This document shows positions 53,584-62,824 of a DNA stretch of 64,000 bases, one piece after another. The DNA lies in contig NZ_JAHLMF010000004.1 of NCBI RefSeq assembly GCF_018919385.1, positions 186,001-250,000 of the forward strand. Reading direction: 5' to 3'. The position numbers were made by a program, and so were the translations under genes. The DNA is from Geomonas diazotrophica. Lineage in GTDB: Bacteria; Desulfobacterota; Desulfuromonadia; Geobacterales; Geobacteraceae. The notes below the pieces were generated by a model. It saw only the letters and a program-made list of their open reading frames with translations, ran no database searches and was not told where the DNA came from. Position 1 is the first letter of the stretch. Each line of letters starts with the position of its first letter.

Positions 53584-54957
53584 ATGTCCAGGGTTTTCTT
53601 TCTTAGCAGCCTGCTATGCATGCTGGTCGGCGTCTGCCTGCTGGGCACCGTGACAGGTGCCACCTGCGCCGAGACGCCCCTCGGGAAGAAAATCCTGATC
53701 CTCAATTCCTACCATTCGGGGTACAAGGGATCCGACGACGCCGTGGAAGGGTTTCGCGCGACGCTGCTAAAGGCACTGCCGGACACCGAGATTCAGGTCG
53801 AGTACCTGGACTCGAAAAACAACAGCGGCAAGGAATTCGACGCCAAAGTCATCGATCTGCTCAGGTTCAAATATCAAAAACGCCACTTCGACCTGATTTT
53901 CTCCACCGACGACTATGCCTTCAACATCATCGAACGGCACAGGGAAGACCTCTTCGGCGCCACCCCGGTGGTCTTTTGCGGCACCAACTCATTCGACCGC
54001 TCCAGGCTTTCCGGCCGGCACGGCATCATCGGCATCGACGAGCGCCCAAGCTTCAAGGCCACCCTCGACCTCATCTTCGACCTTCATCCCGCGACCAAGG
54101 AGATCGTCGTCATCCGCGACGACTCCGTTACCGGCCAGTTGAACGACATGGAGTTCCGCAAGGCCGCGGAGCAGTTGCAGGATAAAGCCACCTTCTCCGA
54201 CTGGGCCGGGCTGCGACTGGACCAATTCATCAGTCGGGTCAAGCAGCTGCACCCCGGCAGCGTCATCCTCTATTTCGCTTCCTTTGTGCAAGACGAAAAT
54301 GGCGACCGGGTCTCCAGCAACGAGGCTCTGCGCAGAATCTCCACCGTCAGTCCGGTCCCGGTGTACGGCGGCTGGGAATTCAACCTGGGCGAAGGAATCG
54401 TCGGCGGGCGGTTATTGAACCTTCACGAACACGGTGCCGCAGCGGCGGCGTTGGCCGTGCGGGTGCTTAAGGGCGAGTCCATAGACGCCCTCCCCCCCGT
54501 CACGCCGAGCCCAAACAAGGACATGTTCGACTATAACGAGCTGCGGCGCTTCGGGATCGCACAGGGGAAACTGCCGACCGACAGCATCATCGTCAACCAG
54601 CCCCCGGGCTACCTCTACAGTCACCGGGTCGAGATACTCTCCACCATATCGGTTCTGCTTCTGCTGGCCCTCACCATGAGCTTCACCAAGCTGATCAACA
54701 GCCGGAAGAACCTCCAAATCCACAGGGACGCCCTGGTGCAGCGCAACGAGGAACTGGAACAGGCCCTGTCCAAGGTGAAGGTGCTGGAGGGAATCATTCC
54801 CGTCTGCATGTACTGCAAGAAGGTAAGAAAGGACGAAAAAAGCTGGCAGCAGATGGAGTCCTACATATCCCAGCATACCGAAGCCCAGTTCAGCCACGGC
54901 ATCTGCCCGACCTGCTTCGACGACAATTTCTCCGGCAAAAAGCCCAAGCAGTTGTAG
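53584..54957 (+). CDS. membrane sensor with ABC-type substrate-binding domain and Cys-rich tail
   Basis: 457 aa from ATG 53584 (GGAG 6 bp upstream). Signal peptide about 1-30, then a periplasmic domain of the ABC_sub_bind (TrpX-like) type (KKILILNSYHSGYKGSDD, VVFCGTNSFDRSRL, GGWEFNLGEGIVGG), one TM helix at about residues 340-360 (EILSTISVLLLLALTMSF), a coiled coil, and a C-terminal block with C-M-Y-C-K-K and G-I-C-P-T-C-F (four cysteines, 402-440). Similar ends occur in delta-proteobacterial sensors. No kinase or cyclase domain follows, so it is an orphan input protein. Confidence 0.78.
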   Translation: MSRVFFLSSLLCMLVGVCLLGTVTGATCAETPLGKKILILNSYHSGYKGSDDAVEGFRATLLKALPDTEIQVEYLDSKNNSGKEFDAKVIDLLRFKYQKRHFDLIFSTDDYAFNIIERHREDLFGATPVVFCGTNSFDRSRLSGRHGIIGIDERPSFKATLDLIFDLHPATKEIVVIRDDSVTGQLNDMEFRKAAEQLQDKATFSDWAGLRLDQFISRVKQLHPGSVILYFASFVQDENGDRVSSNEALRRISTVSPVPVYGGWEFNLGEGIVGGRLLNLHEHGAAAAALAVRVLKGESIDALPPVTPSPNKDMFDYNELRRFGIAQGKLPTDSIIVNQPPGYLYSHRVEILSTISVLLLLALTMSFTKLINSRKNLQIHRDALVQRNEELEQALSKVKVLEGIIPVCMYCKKVRKDEKSWQQMESYISQHTEAQFSHGICPTCFDDNFSGKKPKQL

Positions 54958-55365
54958 GGACGGCGACCTCACCGGTGGTCAGTACGGTGAGTCGCGAGCG
55001 TCCCCCTCCCCCCTGAAGAGAACACTTCCCAAAAGCCCCGCGAGCAGGGCATTTCTTCGTACCCCCGTCCCCCAAAGGAGCCATCGCATCATCGGCAAAC
55101 GGCTTGATGGAAACGTTCTCGATATTTCGGACGGAGCCGGCAGGGATGCGTCAAGATACCAAGAATTCCCTCTCACGAAACAGAGAAAAGGAGGATGTAC
55201 TTGCCGCGCAACCAGCGCGGAAAAGACTATGAAGCATGTACTTTGATATGATATACGAATCGGTAACCACTGGGCATGCCAAAGATTGGATCAATCGCGC
55301 CCGCGACCCGATTGATCGGCGCCTGGTAAGCAAGGGCAGTCGATGCTGTATCAGAAGGAGAGTTT
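54958..55365. other. intergenic region between sensor and kinase genes
   Basis: About 408 bp without a gene. A weak stem (54963-54995, gcgacctcaccg with cggtgagtcgc, one bulge) may end the sensor transcript but lacks a T-tract. The rest shows nothing I recognise, apart from AAGGAG just before the kinase start. Confidence 0.45.
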
Positions 55366-57087
55366 ATGTTGTCGCGGCTCCGAAAAGGTCGCTGGTTTTC
55401 TATCGGCACGGGAAGCATCCTGATACTGGCGTCGTGGCTCACGGACAGCTTTCTCGATGCGGTGGTGTTTTCCGAAGGCAGCTTCGTTCAGCAGCTTCTG
55501 CACCCCGAGGCGCAGGAACTGACCTACCGCCTCCAAACCATCCTGTTTCTGCTGATTTTCATGACCTGTGCCTGGCGCAAGTCAAGAAGCGAGCAGGAAG
55601 CCACCTCGGCACTGGAAGATACCGTGGCCAAGCTGGCCCTGGAAAAAAGCCGCACGGAAGCCATCCTCGCCAGTGTGCCTGACGCGGTGACGGTCCAGGA
55701 CCGGGACTTCAGGATCCTATACCAGAACCCCCCGGCCAGACAGTTCAAGGGAGAGCACCTGGGACAGCCCTGCTACAGCGCCTACCACGACCGCGATACC
55801 GTCTGCCCCGGCTGCGTCGTCAACGAATGCTTCCTCGACGGGCTGCCACACCGGCAGGAGTCAACCCATGTTATCGACGGTCAGACACGTCACATCGAGA
55901 CGGCGGCCGCCCCGCTGATGGATGCCACCGGTGCCGTCACCGCTGCCATCGAACTCGTACGCGACGTCACCGAGCGAAAGACCAAAGAGATCATGCAGAA
56001 GCAGCACTCAGCTGCCATAGAAGCATCCATCGACGGCATCGCCTTGTTGAACCCTGACGGCGAATACCTCTACCTGAACAAGGCGCACGCGGCCATCTAC
56101 GGCTACCCGTCGCAGCAGGAACTGATCGGCCGTACCTGGAAGAAGCTGTACACCGACGAGGAGCGCCAACGGCTGGAGCCGCTCATCTATGGTGCATTCC
56201 AGAAAGGGGACGGCTGGCGCGGCCAGGCGACCGGGCTCAAGAAGGACGGGTCCCTGTTCCCTCAGGAGATATCCCTTTCGCGTCTGGAGGATGGAGGCAT
56301 CATCTGCGTGGTGCGGGACACCTCCGAGCGCCAGGAATCGGAGGAGGCGATCCGGAAATTGAACGGGAGCCTGCGTCAGCAGACCCTCGAGCTGCAGGCC
56401 ACCAACCGAGAGCTGGAGGCTTTCAGCTATTCGCTGTCGCACGACCTGCGCACGCCGCTTACCACCGTCTACGGGGCCGGACAGGCCCTTGCCGACATCT
56501 ACCGCGACCAACTGGACGAAACCGGCCAATGCCTCTTGAACGCCATCCATACCGGATGCGAGAACATGGAGGAGTTCATCGAGGCGATGCTGGTGCTGTT
56601 TCGGGTAACAAGAACGGAACTGAGTTGCGAGGAGGTGGACCTGGGCCGCATGGCGGATGACATTATCGCAGAACTGCGGTCGTACGACGTGGAACGCTCA
56701 CTGAAATGGCAAAACGCTGCAGGTATGACCGCTTGGTGCGACCCCCATCTTGCCCGCGTTCTGTTGCAGAACCTGCTGGGCAACGCCTGGAAGTACACCT
56801 CCAGGAACGAACACACCTGCATCGAGTTCGGGCAGAGGATGCGCGACGGGGTGCGCGAGTTCTTCGTGCGCGACAACGGCATCGGCTTCGAGATGAGCGA
56901 AGCCGACAAGATCTTCAAGCCTTTCCAGCGCCTGCGCCCCTCAAGCGACTATCCCGGCACCGGGGTCGGGCTCGCCACCGTGTTCCGGATCGTCGACCGG
57001 CACGGCGGTGAGGTGCGCGCGGAGGGCGAGGTTGGCAAGGGCGCCTGCTTCTACTTCACCCTGCCAGGGCAGCAGCATCACATCTGA
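55366..57087 (+). CDS. PAS-domain sensor histidine kinase
   Basis: 573 aa. Two N-terminal TM segments (about 12-34 and 53-68), a coiled coil, a first PAS domain with cysteines (CYSAYHDRDTVCPGCVVNECF, ~125-165) of the kind often seen in delta-proteobacterial PAS proteins, a second PAS (about 215-330), HisKA with His in SYSLSHDLRTPLTTV and HATPase with NAWKYTS, DNGIGFEMS and GTGVGLATVFRIVDRHGG. AAGGAGAGTTT precedes the ATG. No response regulator is adjacent; the sensor gene upstream on the same strand could be its input. Confidence 0.88.
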   Translation: MLSRLRKGRWFSIGTGSILILASWLTDSFLDAVVFSEGSFVQQLLHPEAQELTYRLQTILFLLIFMTCAWRKSRSEQEATSALEDTVAKLALEKSRTEAILASVPDAVTVQDRDFRILYQNPPARQFKGEHLGQPCYSAYHDRDTVCPGCVVNECFLDGLPHRQESTHVIDGQTRHIETAAAPLMDATGAVTAAIELVRDVTERKTKEIMQKQHSAAIEASIDGIALLNPDGEYLYLNKAHAAIYGYPSQQELIGRTWKKLYTDEERQRLEPLIYGAFQKGDGWRGQATGLKKDGSLFPQEISLSRLEDGGIICVVRDTSERQESEEAIRKLNGSLRQQTLELQATNRELEAFSYSLSHDLRTPLTTVYGAGQALADIYRDQLDETGQCLLNAIHTGCENMEEFIEAMLVLFRVTRTELSCEEVDLGRMADDIIAELRSYDVERSLKWQNAAGMTAWCDPHLARVLLQNLLGNAWKYTSRNEHTCIEFGQRMRDGVREFFVRDNGIGFEMSEADKIFKPFQRLRPSSDYPGTGVGLATVFRIVDRHGGEVRAEGEVGKGACFYFTLPGQQHHI

Positions 57088-57200
57088 AAAGGTCGCATCC
57101 GCACACAACCGCCCGCGACCTCCCTCTTCCGCCTGGGGGACTCATGCCTTCTGCCAACCGGGGCAAAGATCGCCGCGTCTTTTGGGTCAGGCGTATCTTT

Positions 57201-58274
57201 CTACTCTCCTCGCAAATCATTCTTTACCGATTTGATGTATTTGCCGAAGTCTCGATCTTTCTTCCTCTTTTCAGCATATGACATCTGGTAGAACTCGGAC
57301 TCCGCTTTCAGTTTTGTATAGTTCTTGTAGTGCTCTTCATCGACTTCACCGGCACTCAGCGCATCCAGGACCGCACAGCCCGGCTCGCTCGTGTGGGTGC
57401 AGTCGCGGTAGCGGCAACTGGATGCAAGGGCCTCTATGTCGACAAAGCTTCTACCTATGCCATTTTCCACACCAATGATGCCAAACTCCCGCATCCCCGG
57501 GTTATCGATTACCAGCGCACCGTTTCCCAGAAGTATCAGTTCCCGGCGTACCGTCGTATGTTTTCCTTCGCCGGTGGCGCTCAAGCCTTGAGTTTCCAGG
57601 CTACCCCCGCCGATCAGTTCGTTGATGATGGTGCTTTTGCCGACTCCGGACGACCCTACGAAGCAGTACGTCATGCCCGGCAACAAATTTCGCTTCAGCT
57701 CGTCGATCCCTTCTCCGGTCATATTGCTCAGGGGCAGCACCGGCGCGGTGATACCGGCAGCACGTATCTGAGAAAGCTGGGCCGTCAGCACGTCAGGTTC
57801 AACGAGGTCTGTTTTGGTAAGAAGCACGCAAGGGGTTGCGCCACCTTCCATAATCATAACCAGGTAGCGTTCCAACCGATTCAGATTGAAATCATAGTGA
57901 CAGGACTGGACGACGATCACGTAATCGATATTTGCCGCGATCATCTGCGATTCGTTGACCCCGCCGACGGCTTTGCGGCACAGACTGGTTCTGCGGTCCA
58001 GCACGGTGTGAATAAGCCCGAAGTCATCATTGAGTCCCTTCTCGACGCAGACCCAGTCTCCCACGCACGGCAACACTTCCGGCCGCCGGTGATGGTGCAG
58101 GTAACTGTCGGACAGCTTGGCCCGGAAGGTCCCCGTGTCGTTCAGGAGCAAGAGTTGATCGCGGTCCACCGCCGCCACGCGGGCCACCGTCTCAATCGAC
58201 TCCCCCTGCAGTGCCGCGAGCCGCTCGAACCTTTCGTTCCACCCCAACTTTTCAAGTTCCGATTGCTTGTTTGA
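57201..58274 (-). CDS. rsgA: ribosome small-subunit GTPase RsgA
   Basis: 357 aa, full length. Circularly permuted GTPase: G4 (TKTDL, about 154-158) precedes G1 (GSSGVGKST, 208-216) and G3 (DNPGM). N-terminal OB-like segment and C-terminal zinc site (CRYRDCTH...PGC) are both present. It assists late 30S assembly and hydrolyses GTP when bound to the ribosome. AAGGTGAAAGAA precedes ATG 58274, 8 nt after the stop of the upstream monooxygenase-domain gene; the ATG at 58301 has no site. Confidence 0.93.
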   Translation of the reverse strand, partial: SNKQSELEKLGWNERFERLAALQGESIETVARVAAVDRDQLLLLNDTGTFRAKLSDSYLHHHRRPEVLPCVGDWVCVEKGLNDDFGLIHTVLDRRTSLCRKAVGGVNESQMIAANIDYVIVVQSCHYDFNLNRLERYLVMIMEGGATPCVLLTKTDLVEPDVLTAQLSQIRAAGITAPVLPLSNMTGEGIDELKRNLLPGMTYCFVGSSGVGKSTIINELIGGGSLETQGLSATGEGKHTTVRRELILLGNGALVIDNPGMREFGIIGVENGIGRSFVDIEALASSCRYRDCTHTSEPGCAVLDALSAGEVDEEHYKNYTKLKAESEFYQMSYAEKRKKDRDFGKYIKSVKNDLRGE

Positions 58275-58282
58275 CATTTCTT

Positions 58283-58864
58283 TCACCTTGAGAACAGCCA
58301 TCGCTGAACAAGTCTCGTATAGCGAGGCATCACCACGTAGACCATAAGGAAAACGACCAGTCCGGTTACGGCCAATGTAGCCAATAAACGGTTATCTTGA
58401 ATGCCAAGGTAGTGCAGAGTTGGATGAACGACCAATGGCATACCTAACGCCAGAGGGAAAATGGCTGACCATGTAACCAGAAACTGTTTCCAGCGCACCG
58501 GTATCCTGGCTTTCGCGCCCACCGGGGTAAACCAGAAATCCAGCCCGCTACTGATAAAAAAATCGTCGCCGGTTACTAACAGAGGCCGAACCTTTTCTAT
58601 CAAACGGACGCGAGTCGGGGATTCCATCCATTCACGCAAATGCGCCTCAGTATCGAACCGAATGATGACGGTATAAGTTTCTGTCAACCCTGGTATCGGA
58701 CGAACAATGTGCCAGTCCAAATGCCCCTGTGAAGCCTTGCAAAGAGGCGCAATTTCCTCAAGCCACTTTTCGTAATCTGTCTGCTTGTTTTCGCGCAACC
58801 TGTGAGTAATAACTACCGTCGCGCCCTCGTTGTTTTTTGTATCAGCAGTTGGCATTGTGCTCAT
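58283..58864 (-). CDS. antibiotic-biosynthesis-monooxygenase-domain membrane protein
   Basis: 193 aa. N-terminal ABM (dimeric alpha/beta barrel) domain at about 15-105 (TVVITHRLRENKQTDYEKWL...HLDWHIVRP...YTVIIRFDTEAHLREWM), followed by two TM helices (about 130-150 and 160-182). ABM plus two TM is a known combination of unknown substrate. Its stop lies 8 nt before the rsgA start, so the two are likely one operon, though no functional link is known. Confidence 0.8.
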   Translation of the reverse strand: MSTMPTADTKNNEGATVVITHRLRENKQTDYEKWLEEIAPLCKASQGHLDWHIVRPIPGLTETYTVIIRFDTEAHLREWMESPTRVRLIEKVRPLLVTGDDFFISSGLDFWFTPVGAKARIPVRWKQFLVTWSAIFPLALGMPLVVHPTLHYLGIQDNRLLATLAVTGLVVFLMVYVVMPRYTRLVQRWLFSR

Positions 58865-58974
58865 GGTATTGCCCTCTCGTCGTTACTACTCCCAACGTGC
58901 CAAGACACAGCAGCGGCGCGAAGTTTTTCGCGCCGACGGTGTGCCACCGCGAGTTGGTGCTCATGCTATTTAGA

Positions 58975-59697
58975 TTAATCCTTGGCGAAAATACCGACAT
59001 CAACCTTACCGGCATCAATCATCTGCCAGAGTTCGATGGAGCTGTCAATAAAGCCCCTTAAAACAATTGATTTGTCGATAGCAACAATTCTTCCATGCCT
59101 GTAAAAAAACAGGTCTTCGCCTGTTGAATCAAGAACAATGCCATTCAACGGTGACTTAATTGCACTTATTGATAATTCATTGACCGGACTTCTTGTCAAA
59201 CAAGCGCGAAGCTGGTGTGCTTCATCATGTCTATTCACGTAATTTATATTGGTGAGTGGATTACGATGTGTATGTACGCATTTCAGGGTTTCCGACAACC
59301 CCTTGCCGGAAACCTCGTCAATTATGGAAAACACAGGAAGCCACTTCGGGAGTTCCGGCCTAAGATGAATCACTGTCTGCCATGTCCCGAACCGACCGGT
59401 GGGAAGGACGAGAGTAAATATGGTTACGAAAAAATTTCCGTATTTCCCGCTATAGATTTCTCCAATTGTCGGGGAGTTGAATCGCGATCCGTCGAACATG
59501 GATTGCAGGCACGAGCAAGATGTTGCATTCAAATAACGCCCAAACTGATTCAGACTAATCCTCTTAAGTCCACATTCTGAAACTGCTTTTTCAATATTAC
59601 TAGCTGACTTGGGTGCCAAGAAAATAATAGCCGTGGTAAAGGTGGCTAGAATCAGCATACCACTTGCAAATGGATTTAGATCCTTCAGCCAGTCCAT
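58975..59697 (-). CDS. hypothetical membrane-anchored protein
   Basis: 240 aa from ATG 59697 (GAGGA about 7 bp upstream; a TTG immediately before it is in frame). One TM segment near the N-terminus (about 13-29). The rest has several cysteines (CGL, CSC, CVHTH, CLT) and an alpha/beta look. I recognise no family. The gene is visibly AT-richer than the catabolic cluster, with codons such as AAT, ATT and AAA common, which suggests acquisition by transfer. Confidence 0.65.
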   Translation of the reverse strand: MDWLKDLNPFASGMLILATFTTAIIFLAPKSASNIEKAVSECGLKRISLNQFGRYLNATSCSCLQSMFDGSRFNSPTIGEIYSGKYGNFFVTIFTLVLPTGRFGTWQTVIHLRPELPKWLPVFSIIDEVSGKGLSETLKCVHTHRNPLTNINYVNRHDEAHQLRACLTRSPVNELSISAIKSPLNGIVLDSTGEDLFFYRHGRIVAIDKSIVLRGFIDSSIELWQMIDAGKVDVGIFAKD

Positions 59698-59735
59698 CAA
59701 AGTTCCTCAAAATTTCTTTTCATCACGACAACGCA

Positions 59736-60482
59736 TCACCGCGGCATCAGCGCAAACACGCCCCAGCCCAGGTATTCACGCGTGTAAGCGGCGTAGCGCT
59801 CGGGTCCCGAGGTCAGTTGGGCCCGGACCTCTTTGACTAACTCGTCTTCGGGATTTGCCTCAAGCCATCGGCGCATGGTGAGCCATTTGGCCGCCTCGTA
59901 TCTGTCCCAGCTGTCTTGGTCAGCCAGGACCATTTCAACGACGTCGTAGCCAAGGTGGCCGAAAGACGCGAGAAGTTCCGGAAGCAGGAGAAAGTCGGAG
60001 ATCGAGTTGGCAAGACACCCCTTGGCGACATCTTCCGTTGGCGGTAACTGCCGCCAGTAGGGCTCGCCGACGAGGATGATCCCTCCGGTGCGCAGGCTCC
60101 GCGCCAGAAGCTCGATAGTGCCGGCGACACCACCGGCGATCCAAGTGGCACCGACACAGGCTGCCACACTGACCTTCTCGTCAGAGACATAACCGGCAGC
60201 ATCGCCATGGATGAACCTGACTCGATCGGCAACGCCGAGTTCTACAGCACGAAGTTTCGCTTGCTCAGTGAACAACTGGCTCATGTCGATGCCGGTACCG
60301 ATGACGCCGTGATCGCGTGCCCAGGTGCACAGCATCTCCCCCGAACCACTGCCGAGGTCGAGCACTCGAGCCCCCGCTTCCAGACGCAGCGCTGCGCCAA
60401 GAGTGGTAAGCTTTTCGGGTGTGATCGGGTTGTGGATGCGGTGAGCACTCTCAGTGATATTGAATATCCGTGGAATGTCCAT
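59736..60482 (-). CDS. class I SAM-dependent methyltransferase
   Basis: 248 aa. Rossmann methyltransferase: motif I VLDLGSGSGEML (about 40-51), motif II at GIDMSQL, then RFIHGDAAGY and a motif IV/V part LARSLRTGGIILVGEPYWRQLP. The N-terminal part IPRIFNITESAHRIHNPITPEKL is a substrate-binding segment I do not recognise. Target unknown. The gene is moderately GC-rich, unlike its neighbour. Confidence 0.82.
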   Translation of the reverse strand: MDIPRIFNITESAHRIHNPITPEKLTTLGAALRLEAGARVLDLGSGSGEMLCTWARDHGVIGTGIDMSQLFTEQAKLRAVELGVADRVRFIHGDAAGYVSDEKVSVAACVGATWIAGGVAGTIELLARSLRTGGIILVGEPYWRQLPPTEDVAKGCLANSISDFLLLPELLASFGHLGYDVVEMVLADQDSWDRYEAAKWLTMRRWLEANPEDELVKEVRAQLTSGPERYAAYTREYLGWGVFALMPR

Positions 60483-60573
60483 TGTGGGAAACGTCCTTTC
60501 TAGTCGGAATAGATTTGATTACGTCCCTAGTCTCAAGGCGTCAGCGGAGGCAGCTGTCGCCGCTGGCTGCGTG

Positions 60574-61134
60574 TCACTCTTTATAATCAGCTGGCTTGCA
60601 GGATGGCACTACGTCATAGCCAAGATAGTAATATTCGTGCCACTGCCTTTTCGACTTTAGGTCCTCTCCAGCCCACACAGTCAAATGCAGCCCTTCATTG
60701 CTGGTGCATGAACGGAAAGACTCAGCGGCTCCATCACCGTCGAGATCAACTCTGACCTTATCTTTTACAATCTTGAAGCCGTCACTGAACCCGACAACTG
60801 CAATTGATGGCTCAAAATATTCACCTTCTGCCGCTGGGAACGAGTAAAACGAAGCGCCTGCTGGGGGATCGGGATTTCTTGAACAGCTTGCCTTGAGTTT
60901 CTTGAGAATCTTCTTCTCCACAACCTTCTGCTGATTTCCGGCAATCACCAGCTTTATCTTCTGGTTTTCTCGTATGTACGGATTGCGTATGGTCAGACAT
61001 CCGCCACTTGTCGGAGTGACCTCAGCGATACCAATTTGAGAGCTGTAGTTGAAATTATTCTTTTTCTCATCTGCAAGCGCTGAGGTGTTCACGGTAATTA
61101 GAGCGACTGCGACAAGCGATGCCACTTTTCGCAT
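60574..61134 (-). CDS. hypothetical secreted protein
   Basis: 186 aa from ATG 61134 (GGAG with 6-nt gap; the upstream in-frame ATG at 61212 has no site). Signal peptide about 1-22 (ALA/DE cleavage). The mature part has paired cysteines (GGCLTIRNP..., CSRNPDPP, RSCTSNEG, PSCKP), so disulfides are likely in the periplasm. DLDGDGAAESF looks like a calcium-type loop. No family recognised. Confidence 0.7.
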   Translation of the reverse strand: MRKVASLVAVALITVNTSALADEKKNNFNYSSQIGIAEVTPTSGGCLTIRNPYIRENQKIKLVIAGNQQKVVEKKILKKLKASCSRNPDPPAGASFYSFPAAEGEYFEPSIAVVGFSDGFKIVKDKVRVDLDGDGAAESFRSCTSNEGLHLTVWAGEDLKSKRQWHEYYYLGYDVVPSCKPADYKE

Positions 61135-61371
61135 GTTTATCTCCATTTCGTTGGTCAACGGACCGGACTTTACCGGCGGCGTCAGCCGTCTGATGACGAA
61201 AAAACAGACCATATATCAGGAAGAGGTGCTTGGGTCTTAGGTATGAGCGTGCGAGAGTTGCAAAGCCTGCCCCCCCGTTTTTCCCTTGGAACTTCACTTC
61301 GGCGTTTTGATGGTTGGTGGGTTGCCTCTCTGTTTTCTTCGACGTTCAAATTTGACGTAATTGCTACAAAC

Positions 61372-62100
61372 TTATTTACGTGCATCTTTAATGTACATGG
61401 CGGTTCCGTCTTTTCTCATTTCCACATCAAATAATTCGCATGCTCTTATTAAGTCGCCAAGTTTCTTATAGCCGTAGTTTATAGATGAGAACGAGCTGTT
61501 GTTTGATATGTAGTGGCCTACTCTGCTCAAATGAGCCCATCCATCATCCTCTGATGTTTGCTCAACAGCAGTTCTGAGCAACTTTACTAATGCAGTATCG
61601 TTTCTGAGTTCATTTCGATTTTTTTTAACTGGCTGTTTATGATTTTCCGATATTTCTTCCTTCTGAGCTACGAGATTTTCTGTGTAAATAAATGTAGAAC
61701 AGGCATCTACAAATGGCTGAGGAGTCTTTGTTTCACCAAAACCATAAACCGGTAAACCGCTTTCCAGTATTCTCAACACTAAAGGAGTAAAATCACTGTC
61801 GCTAGTCATTAACGCAAATGCATCGACATTTTTACTGTAAAGGAGATCCATTGCATCAATAATCATTGCAGCATCAGTTGCATTTTTCCCTTTTGTATAC
61901 GCGAACTGTTGCATAGGTCTAATTGCATGAGGGTGCAATCTATCTATCCAACCAGATAAGGACTGGTTTTTCCAGTCTCCATGCGCATGACGGACATTAA
62001 CCATGCCGTGTTTTGCGAGTTCTTCTAATACACCTTCTATTGAATTATGGCTGACATTGTCGCAATCGATAAGAAGAGCAATTCTTTTCCGTTCAGGCAC
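61372..62100 (-). CDS. NYN-domain RNase-like protein with OST-HTH/LOTUS domain
   Basis: 242 aa. NYN domain (about 5-140) of the PIN-like fold: acidic residues D12 and D14 in ALLIDCDNVS, D76 in NATDAAM and D101, D103 in SDSDFTPL, positions typical of the catalytic metal site. C-terminal OST-HTH/LOTUS-like winged helix (about 165-240, LVKLLRTAVEQTSEDDGWAHLSRVGHYI). NYN proteins of this type (LabA/DUF88) are inferred RNases; some are part of defence-related or RNA-regulation systems. Markedly AT-rich with no ribosome-binding site of note, flanked by hypothetical genes: likely acquired. Confidence 0.82.
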   Translation of the reverse strand: MPERKRIALLIDCDNVSHNSIEGVLEELAKHGMVNVRHAHGDWKNQSLSGWIDRLHPHAIRPMQQFAYTKGKNATDAAMIIDAMDLLYSKNVDAFALMTSDSDFTPLVLRILESGLPVYGFGETKTPQPFVDACSTFIYTENLVAQKEEISENHKQPVKKNRNELRNDTALVKLLRTAVEQTSEDDGWAHLSRVGHYISNNSSFSSINYGYKKLGDLIRACELFDVEMRKDGTAMYIKDARK

Positions 62101-62141
62101 GTTTCCCTCCTAAATTCACAACGTCTCCAATCAGCCTCCAC

Positions 62142-62202
62142 GGTGCCAGGTATTAAAAAACCACATTTTTCATACACAACCTTATAATTCTAGACCTGGC
62201 AC
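62142..62202. repeat. REP-like inverted repeat
   Basis: GTGCCAGGT (62143-62151) pairs with ACCTGGCAC (62194-62202) around about 42 AT-rich bases. The motif resembles the ends of RAYT-associated REP elements, from memory. It lies in the gap between the NYN gene and the glutaredoxin-like gene. Confidence 0.6.
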
Positions 62203-62226
62203 ACCCCCTCCCTCAATTGGACCATC

Positions 62227-62745
62227 TTATTCTTCCATATACTGCTCCAGCGCCTCCGGCGAAAACCCCCTCATTGTCTTGCTTCCGACGATTATCAGTG
62301 GAACGCCACTGCCGGGGTATTTTTCCGCCCGCTCTTTGGCCGCGCTGTCTTTTTGGACATCGTACTTCACGTAAGGGTAATTCTTCTTTTTCATATAACT
62401 CTCGGCATCTCTGCAGACAGGGCAATAGGACGCCCAATAGATCTCAATGGTGCCAGTGAAGCGCTTTGGTCCCGCTTGCGCCTGTTGTTTACCTCCCGAC
62501 TTCCGGACAGATGCAGCGGGCGAGGATGATCCCATCACGCTGACTGCAGGAGCGTCATCCAAGCGTACCACCTTGGAGCGGTACTTTTTGGGCACTTTAC
62601 CCAAATCGTCGACATAGGCGGGCACCCCCTTTGAATCCCTGTAGCTAAAGATTTCGCAGCGGGAAACATCGGGTGTAGTCGACAGCAGCAGTGCCAACAA
62701 TATCCATAACAGGGGCCGCATTCCGAAAACCATTCTTACATTCAT
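62227..62745 (-). CDS. DUF4124-glutaredoxin-like periplasmic protein
   Basis: 172 aa. Signal peptide about 1-29, then a short DUF4124-like segment (about 30-60, EIFSYRDSKGVPAYVDDL), then a linker and a glutaredoxin-fold domain (about 98-172) with redox motif C108-P-V-C111 and the GVPLIIVG cis-proline segment. It should be a periplasmic thiol-disulfide protein. GGAGGGAAAAC precedes the ATG. A second protein with a very similar C-terminal domain lies at the window's right edge. Confidence 0.83.
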   Translation of the reverse strand: MNVRMVFGMRPLLWILLALLLSTTPDVSRCEIFSYRDSKGVPAYVDDLGKVPKKYRSKVVRLDDAPAVSVMGSSSPAASVRKSGGKQQAQAGPKRFTGTIEIYWASYCPVCRDAESYMKKKNYPYVKYDVQKDSAAKERAEKYPGSGVPLIIVGSKTMRGFSPEALEQYMEE

Positions 62746-62824
62746 GTTTTCCCTCCAGACATTACATCAAAGCTGAGACGCACCAGCGAGGAAGCGTCCG
62801 TGGGCCGCCGAGTTGTTGGTGTTT

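Noticed and set aside
61140-61200. Short GC-rich hairpin near 61170 as a terminator
   Set aside because: The pairing is partial and it lies upstream of a gene start, with no T-tract in the needed direction.
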